In this document: positions 50,401 to 59,400 of the stretch, piece after piece
How the letters are laid out: the number at the start of each line of letters is the position of its first letter
How positions within the stretch are numbered: position 1 is the stretch's first letter
NCBI GenBank assembly: GCA_903813345.2
Contig: CAIIXF020000010.1
Location: 1,913,169-1,977,168, forward strand
From: Owenia fusiformis
Lineage: Eukaryota > Annelida > Polychaeta > Sabellida > Oweniidae
Reading direction: 5' to 3'
Length of the DNA: 64,000 bases
The notes under the pieces: model-generated
What the model was told of the DNA's origin: nothing
Seen by the model: the letters and a program-made list of their open reading frames with translations, nothing else
Database searches by the model: none
Translations under genes and position numbers: made by a program

Positions 50401-53400
50401 ATGTCACTCTATATCTTCATTAAATAGCTGTAAATTTCTCTTGGGAGGATTGTTACAAGCCTTGGCAAACAGTTTCAGAACATTGACACTCTACAAACAT
50501 GCTTGACTTCATTCTTGCAGCAACACATTTCACATTAATGCACAAACCATGCAATTAAATTACACATTTTCAAATTCAACTACCAATTTAAAAGTGCTTT
50601 AATATATTTTAAAGTGAGTTTTTAACAGGTAATATGAGCTTATTTGGCAGTACACAAATGCATTCTTAAGGGTCTCAATTATTTATGACGTATTTACTTA
50701 ATAACTGTAATCAGATTGTGTTTATTTCTTGCATACCTTATACTTCCCCAGAAAGTCTATAGAACATGGAAGGATAGCATCATCTCCCGCTTTGACTGTC
50801 ACATTTGTAATAGGTGTGTCGAAGTTAGGATCCAATGTGTAAACTGAAAAATAAATAATTAGCGTAAGATAGTGTACACTCAAGTATGTTTATTATTAGT
50901 CATGCAGTTTTAGAAATATTTAATACAAAACGTTCTATTTGCATAATAAAACATATCAGGCAAAAATGGTAAAATCACCGGCCTTTATAAAAAACATTTT
51001 ATGGTGCTCCCATATCAAAGTTGAACTTAACACTTCATCAGGAAAATTCCTAATATGCTATTTTATGACTCGGAATCATTCACTTATATAATAACAAAAT
51101 AATGTATTTAAGTTCATAGACTGTTAAATACAGATATTACTTTTTTTAGGTAACATTAAATAACACAACAAACCAAAATGACAAAATTAGAACAGGGAAT
51201 CTGTCTAGACTGCTAAACTACATTATATCTAAATGGTACTGATGATGTTAATGGTGACAATAAGACAATAACTTCTGTACTGATGAAGGAAGAAGTCACA
51301 ATCATATGAAATAGAAGTAAAAAAAATAAAACAGTTCTGTAAACTTTAATTTTTAGAAGAAATAAGAGGAAAACATAAATAATCAGATAAAATTAAATAT
51401 AACAAAAGTATAATAAAAAATATATGACATATATGTTAGAAATATATTTAAATTACATTATAAATGTTATGGATGTTATATTCAGGCATCATTTTCTACA
51501 CATGTAATACTACTACTGAAGCTGGTTGATGGCAGGGTGATTACATGTAAACAGTTCATGACATACAGTTAGGTCATAATGGAAGGTCAACAGAGCATGC
51601 TGTATGAACGACCTTGACCTTTAGACCCTTCATGAATTCCAGTTTTACATCTTGTTATATCTCTATATTATGAAATTTATGAAGGGTCTTACACAGGGAT
51701 AATATAAAATATACCTTCATCTGGGTAGAATTGTTCTTGACCAAATGCTAAGAAATATACATGGCAAGTATCTAGTCAAACAGCCTTTAAATGACATGCA
51801 TGGAAGATAAGCTACACTAGAAAGTGTCTATTTTTATTTTAAGTCATATAAGTTAAAATGCCTACATAGTTTATTTATTTCTTTTAAGCATAACATCTTA
51901 ACTGCTTTTGAAAAGCATTGGGCAGATTTCATTGGTGTTTTAAAAATGAAAGTTCACTTTAACTTCTTCTTGGATTGTGTCTTCATGGAATGTTACTTTA
52001 ATACACTTTAATTGTGAATAGAATTAAAAAGAGTCATACAGAGTCATGTTGATATACCAAATGATGAATTATAGTAATTAACCTCTGCTAATTGCTTTTA
52101 TCATCAAATAATGGATTTATGTATGTGTATTTGACTTTTCCTTATATAACAGTGTACCATGTACGCCTTTTATGTTTCATTAAAGTATGTGTGTGTATCT
52201 CTCTATATATGGTACTTCTAGTTTAGATATTTCCCAAACATTGTAACTTTAATTAAAGTTCTTCTTCTAATCTATTAAGCCTTCTATTTGACTAATACAT
52301 CAGAGACGGCATCTCACTCTACATTGCAATTGTAAATTGCTCCATTGTGTATCTTTATACGGCTTAATGACACTTGGAATAGTGAATTGATACACAAGAT
52401 CTTAGAAGTTTCCATTAATGGAAACGTCTTCATATGCAAGGATCTCAATGTGTTTAGGAATACGGGTTCAATCATGAGAATGATACAACATTTGAGTCAA
52501 CTTTAGATGCATCTCTATGATCCATAATATGAGTTCATTCAAAAATATAGATGCGTTTCCGAAATTGCAAGAAATTGTAGTAATATTTGTAGTAATACTA
52601 CTTGTAGTAATATTAAATTTGCTGATGTGTTCAGTTTTTGAATTTTTATGCTTTTTAACTTTAATACTTGTCTCTGTTGTTTATTCTATACATGGACTTA
52701 TACAAATTATGTATCAATTTGGACAGCTTCAATTTTGTGTAGCAATGGATTATAGATATGTGGTTAGCCAGTCAATGTTTCTTTTCTTCTTTCTCTAAAG
52801 TAAGTTGTCACTTACGTATTTAAACGTCTTAATCTTGAAATTATATTATCAAAATATAAACTTGCATCTGAATATGATTTATTGAAGTCCAGTGTAACTG
52901 TAAAAAATAATCTTTGAAACGTTGAATGCACAATGTTCAAGATGATTAATAAATACCCATGTGCTGTCTGATTCAATCAATACCATTGTCTGGAAATCCT
53001 ATAATTTTTGCTCTTATTTCAATTATGGTCAACATCTTTGCTAAGTAATATTCTGACAATAGTGACCCGAAACTGTGCTTTGGAAAACACAAATACAATT
53101 AACTGTTCTAACTGATACCAAATATTAAAACATTTATTTACTCCATGTGCTTCAATTCAGTCAGTCAATAGATTAATCCACAGGATTTCAGAATGTCAAT
53201 TCTAAATACTAAGCCAAGGCCATATTCACATACCAAAAGAACAACCACATGCTGATCATAATCAGTTGACACATAACACTTAAAAAAACATCAAAACGTA
53301 AGACAATCCTAACCTCACATCATATAAATAATGTAAAATCATTGGAAATCATCAATTCTGCCATCAACGTGAGTTCAAAATCATTTTTATAAAGTACCCT

Positions 53401-56400
53401 ATATGATTTCTTGACAGGACCTGGAAATAGGATTCTCTCTCTGGCCCATCCTTTCCTGTTTGAATCATATACTTCAACTACATTGATAATCAATTTAGTT
53501 GGTTTCACTTGCACTTACATCTCCATCTTAAGCATCATATCATATTATGACTTTTAGCTACATCATGATCAATAAAACAGTGAATCACATTGTTCAAGAT
53601 AGTCTTAATCAGTTCCAGACTTACATAATCTAATTATGTAAGTCCAGACCATCTTATTTTACATAATATATTTTACAAGTTGGAGTCTTATCAGTTCGCT
53701 TATTGGGGATTGTACTTTCAATGATTGAGTATGATATGCAGTAGAAACCATTCAAAGAAGACAGATATAGTACACACACATTCATCACACTATTTCTGAA
53801 CTCATTTTTTAACATTTTAATAGCTGTATGTTATTATTGAAGGTTTTTCAGAGTTATTATTTGAATTTGTAGTCATATTGTTTCCAACTATGACATCATA
53901 ACTTTACCTTTGGTGAGGGTATTGTATCATTTAATATTTAATAAGATTATTGCGTACAGACAATCAACATTGTTGGATTTCGAGGCCGAGTATTGGTACT
54001 GCATGATTGTTATGTTTTTGTGATATTTACAGTATGTCAATTCTAATTGCTCCTCCTTTTTAAGGTATTACGTATTTGTGCCAAGCTTGAAAGCTCATAA
54101 ATGGATATATTCTATAAATCATATTAATGTGCTGTTTTTGTGTCATTGGTAGCACTTAACTTACAGGAAAACATTGTTAGACTTTTTTATAATGACAATC
54201 ACCCTATTTTACCGATACATAACAAGATTATACTTATCCAAGTGCTCATTAACAATATTGATGTGATCAAATATAAAGGTTTTATATTGGCGAAAGTGAT
54301 TACACCCTCAAGTGAAGGAGACAATTTCAACTGCCATATGCTCTGATACTCAAAATGCAACCAAAAATTATTGATCAGTTGGTGACATTTGATAGCTACT
54401 GCATCAGGAGTAAATTCTTTATTGATTATTTAGAAGGCATCTTACATTCACTCCTAATCTCATGTAATTAAGATAAACGAGGACTCCAAGACTCTTGAAT
54501 ACTTAACACAATGCTATCTTGATGTTAACTGATTCGGTTCTTGATTCAACACTTTATTACTTCAACTTAATTGTATTCTTCATTTATATTCTATACTCTA
54601 CTTTTTTGGGTAACATCATAAAAATGATATTGTTCAGTATGATCCTGATTATACAATGTACATTTAATGAAAAAAATATTTAAGTATGTAAAAAAGTATG
54701 TAAACACTATGACCAAAGTGACAAACATTTAAGTTTTTTTAAATGTAAAACAGTAGAAAACCAAAGAAAAGGACAAATTCATGAAATTATGAAACAAAAA
54801 TTCCAAACAACCAAACCACAGTTAGCCTACTAACATGATGGGGATAGGTTCAATGTAAAGTGAGTGATGTCTACTGTAGAGTTTTCACTGTCATATCTAA
54901 TCAAAGGTGTTCACATGAGGCCCTTGAGCTTTCCAAATCGCATCAGAGCTGTGATCGTATTTGAGATATCGACATATTTGCAAATATTCTTGGCAGTGAT
55001 TTAATAGCGCAACTCAAAGATACTTAAAATATCAACTGTACAATGTTTTTGGTGTATGAGCATTCAGACAACTTCAAGTCTAAATAATGCAATTTTTGCC
55101 ACCTTTTGACATTTTACTACATGCATATACAGATTTAGATGCTCAGCTTAGTAAAATCAGATGGCAGAGATCATTTCTACATATTGTAAAACAAGTTTTG
55201 TGTAAATTGGATGAAAAGTTTTCAAATAAGAGCAATTTTAGTGGAAAATTTTGTGACGGATCTTCTCGTCACTCTGGATTTTCAGGTCAATTCTGAGGTG
55301 ACGAGATATCTCGTCACTCCAGGTGAGGTTAAAGAGATCGTTAAATATCGCTTTTAAAGCTAAATGGTGGTGCTGTATTAATTAGTGATTCTAAATTCAA
55401 ATTTGCAATTAAGTTTATACAGTGTTATAACTGTTATAATGTTAGTTATTTCTGGAGTGTTATTCTTCTGTATTCAATTCATCAACTTAATCTGATTGGT
55501 TATTGCTAAGGTTACAAGATTACTTTTATATAATTATTCAATCTACTTATATCAAACTTGTCACATATACTTGGAAGTATAACACATTTTTCTGTGACAA
55601 TTTTCGCGATAAGGTGGCCATTTTGGAAAATGCATCCACTTTTAAATGTTCCATTTTATGCGAAGAAGCAAATTTGTTATTATTAATATATTTTGAAGGA
55701 GTGAAGGAGCACATTTGTTTATATTTATCTACATTTTTATATTTGTAAATACTTGGAAGCATGTCAAATTCCCTCTCCACACATCATCCAATGTAGTGAC
55801 TTTTTAAAATGTGTATGGGGTTGGTTTTACATTACCCTAAAAGAAAAGGAGCCAATTTGTTACAATTTAATTACAAATACTTAAAACATCACACAATATT
55901 GTATTTTGGCAATTAGTATCCGGTAGCCAAATATTCCACAGGATTTGCTATGCCTTGGCATTGCTGTTGGATTCTTTACAAAACTGTGACTTTAAATTCA
56001 ACCAGAATTCTAAAAAGCCTAATTCCATGAACTAATTACAAAAAGCCTAATTCCAAGAGCTAATAGGTGAATTATAATTGAGAGAACATCAGTGAAGCAT
56101 CTTGAATCATGATGGATAAATGCAAATGAGTTATATCAAATACATGTATAACTAAATTAAATGGTCTAAATCAACCATTAACATTCAGGGTATAAGCAGA
56201 CAAATGCCAAATTAATCATCATTTTCCTTCCAAAACTAACAAACTCTATTATAGAACCTACCATAAGCATGCATAGCATATATTATCATTGAACCCAGTT
56301 TTACACACTGGTGTAGAATATTCTTCAGTTATAAATTACCTTGAGGTTCTCCCTCTGGCTTTTTCTAAATCCATCTATCTAAATACTCTCTTCATAACTG

Positions 56401-59400
56401 GCTTAGCCAACCAAGTTGGTCCCTAATCGGATCCCAAAGACTCTGTTTTCCCATTTATATATGGGTTTTGCAGCATCTTCATTTACTGCTTCATTACATT
56501 GGGAAAAATAAAAGCTTATACTGTCATAAAAATAATAGTGTTCAAAGGATTTCCTCTCTTGAACAATATTGTTATAGGTATATCATCGAAATGGTGTATA
56601 GTTTATAATTGACATTCCAATATAGTGTATGCTTTATCATATGCAAGGAACGGTAATTGGTTTACCAAATTTTCTACATGTGACATTTGGATTGTCAAGG
56701 GAAGGTATGCTAATTACCCTCATTAATATTGTCATCAAATTTCAGTCCTCAAGAGCAATAAAAATGCTACTGCTAAAAAGCAAGCAAGTGGGGAGTTTAG
56801 ATTTAGTAGCTTTACTTAATTGCTTTTTCATAAGGTAGTTATGTATGTTCAGAAATTTTAATGGCTTCCTAATTGGAACCCCAAATTATTATAGGTAGGT
56901 TATAGGTACACTTACTCATTCCATACATGACCGACATTTTTTAGTCACATATTATATGAGTGTTAATAAAATGAAAATTTAGTGACCTATATCGTCCATA
57001 CTTCTAGAAAGCATGTAACTGTTTTTATAGAATTCATACAATGTTGAAAGTTATTATAAAAATACAAAAGAAGTATTCTATAATGTTATCTTATTTAAAA
57101 CAAGGCATTAATATAACAATATGTCACCACAAGAGATACCATGAAATTTGTTACAGAAGCTGAATGCCAACTGCTGAACACCATTCAGTTAGAGACCATG
57201 AAATAACATAACAATACAACAACCAGGCCCGTAGCCAGGGCGAACCCCCCCCCCCCCCCCCCCTTGGCCAAAATTTCTTTCAAAATCAAGCAGTTTTTCA
57301 CCATTCTGACTATTTTTTGAGTGATTTTTGGCTAAATTTGCCAAAGTGAACCCCCCCTAGAATTTTTTGGAAAAGTGAACCCCCCTTGGAAAATTCTGGC
57401 TACGGGCCTGACAACCATAACAATACGTCACCACTTTGTCACCATCTCTGGTGATGATTTGATAAACTATTTGTCCCATACTAGCGTGTGTGAACTGGTT
57501 TCTGAATCTTGGGGACTAGGGCTGTTTGTCAATTTTCCTGTTCATTTCATATTATGTGTGGTTGTACTCTAATGTTCATCTTTCATATTATTGAAATACT
57601 TTTTGTTTTTACCCTTAGGGCAAGTTTTAAGAAATACTGTCTCTTCAATGATATTAACTGAAATCAATAGAAATGATAGGCACTTGTAATCGACATGATA
57701 CTCGATTGGATTTGAACACTATTTGAATATTTTGTTAAAGAGAGAAATAGTCAAAATAATTCGATTGTTCTCAAGAATTTTTATCAAAGATTTGTGTGAT
57801 AAAACAGGATCTTTACACAATTTGGCATCCTAATGGTAGCAAGATACAGTCATAGTAAAACATGTCTGAATGAGTACCCCTCTCCTCTCTATTGAATACA
57901 TTTCTCTAGTAAATATATAAGCACTAGTGCCAAAGGGAAAGGACCAAAAGTTGTAATGGAACTTAGCAAGAAAAAGCAAACTCTAAGTGCATACCAGTCA
58001 AGAAAAACAACCCCATATAGCCCAAAACCATGATCTAACGTGAAAAGAAACAATGTCTAATACCCCTTCCCCCCACCATTCAAGAACCAATATCACAATC
58101 CAAGACCAGAAGACCAAGGGACATTTTATTCATACTGAAGTCATTACAATACATGTTGAAGAAAAAATTAGAAATTGATAGCCAGTACTCATAACCTCAA
58201 AAATAGTTGTAGATACAAGTACTCATACAATTCTCCATTGAAAATTATTTCTAGGAATGTGCATTGCCTTTTGTAGTGAACACCTCTTTGTGACCCAAAA
58301 TGTGTTCACTATACTTAGGTTTTACTGTAAGTTATTAACACCCTTAAGGAAGAACTTCAGCGTCAACGGACTTTTTTCTACAATTCTGTTTTTTCTTGAA
58401 AAAATCTGGGTGAAAGATATAATATATATTGATATATAACAAAATATGTGAAAATTAGAAAGATTGATTGTTGGGTTATTTCTAAAAAAAATGTTTTAGT
58501 TTAACATTGCTTTCATTCAAAAAATTATTTTTCATTATTTTAAATTATTTTAAAAAATTGCACAATTCAGATATTCTTCAAAAGAATTGTGATTATTCTT
58601 TGGGAATACAAAAGTATGTTTGGTAATATTTATGAAAATTCACCGTCCAGATTTTGAGAAAAAATTAATTTACTTTGAATGTTATGAATCAATGGGAAAA
58701 TGTTATTATTCCAATGTGTATAATGACTAGTATTGCCAAAAAGATCTTGATAGATCAACATAAGTGTGTCATATAAAAGAAAAAAATGTATTGTCAAAAA
58801 ATGAAAAAAATTTTGTCAGGTTTTGAACCCACCCTCTCAGGGTTTAAAAATGTAAGATGAAGCAGTTTGATTGATTGTGCCACATGGCATTTTAACAATC
58901 AAATGCACATTTTCAAAATCAGTTTTTGTTTTTGGCATTAGAGATGGGCGAACTGAATTCACAATAGACACTGAAGTTCTACCTAAAGATACATCTCCAA
59001 CATGTAACCTTTATCAGTTTCATGTGTATGTTGTAGTTTTTGGTGAAGTTACATATTCACTAGTTTGTTCTCTATTGTTTTTACAGTCACATATATTTGT
59101 TAAACAAAACAAAAATGTGTATATAGTTAATTATCATAATTCAATATGTATATGCCCAATTGCAACATTAGAAAAACATTAGATGTTATATTTTGTGGAA
59201 AATATCTTCATTTAATTATACTATCATCTATTTTATTTTATTGTTACTTTATTTTAATTAAATTATCTTATTAAATAATTCAAAAAAAGAAAGTTATACT
59301 TACTCTCATCATCATAATTTTGATATTCATATGACCTCCCGAAACATAGTGTGTCTAAGGTCATAAGTGAAATGAGCAATGTTATCCATAGAGAATTTGA

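Larger units (their letters stand above)
50844..59303 (-). other. Intron 1 of the lachesin-like gene
   Basis: An 8460-nt phase 1 intron. It contains a cluster of AGGTCA-type half-sites and inverted repeats (51562-51693), a 27-bp hairpin (53618-53644), a 20-bp perfect palindrome (55298-55317), a short direct duplication (about 56010-56066), a hAT-like MITE (57224-57410) and a pogo-like MITE with a nested repeat (57853-58329). The rest is AT-rich without supportable genes. Confidence 0.8.

Noticed and set aside
52517-52798. 93-codon hydrophobic plus-strand ORF in intron 1.
   Set aside because: Composition follows AT-rich low-complexity DNA (repeated GTAATATT/GTAGTAAT), with no protein-like pattern.
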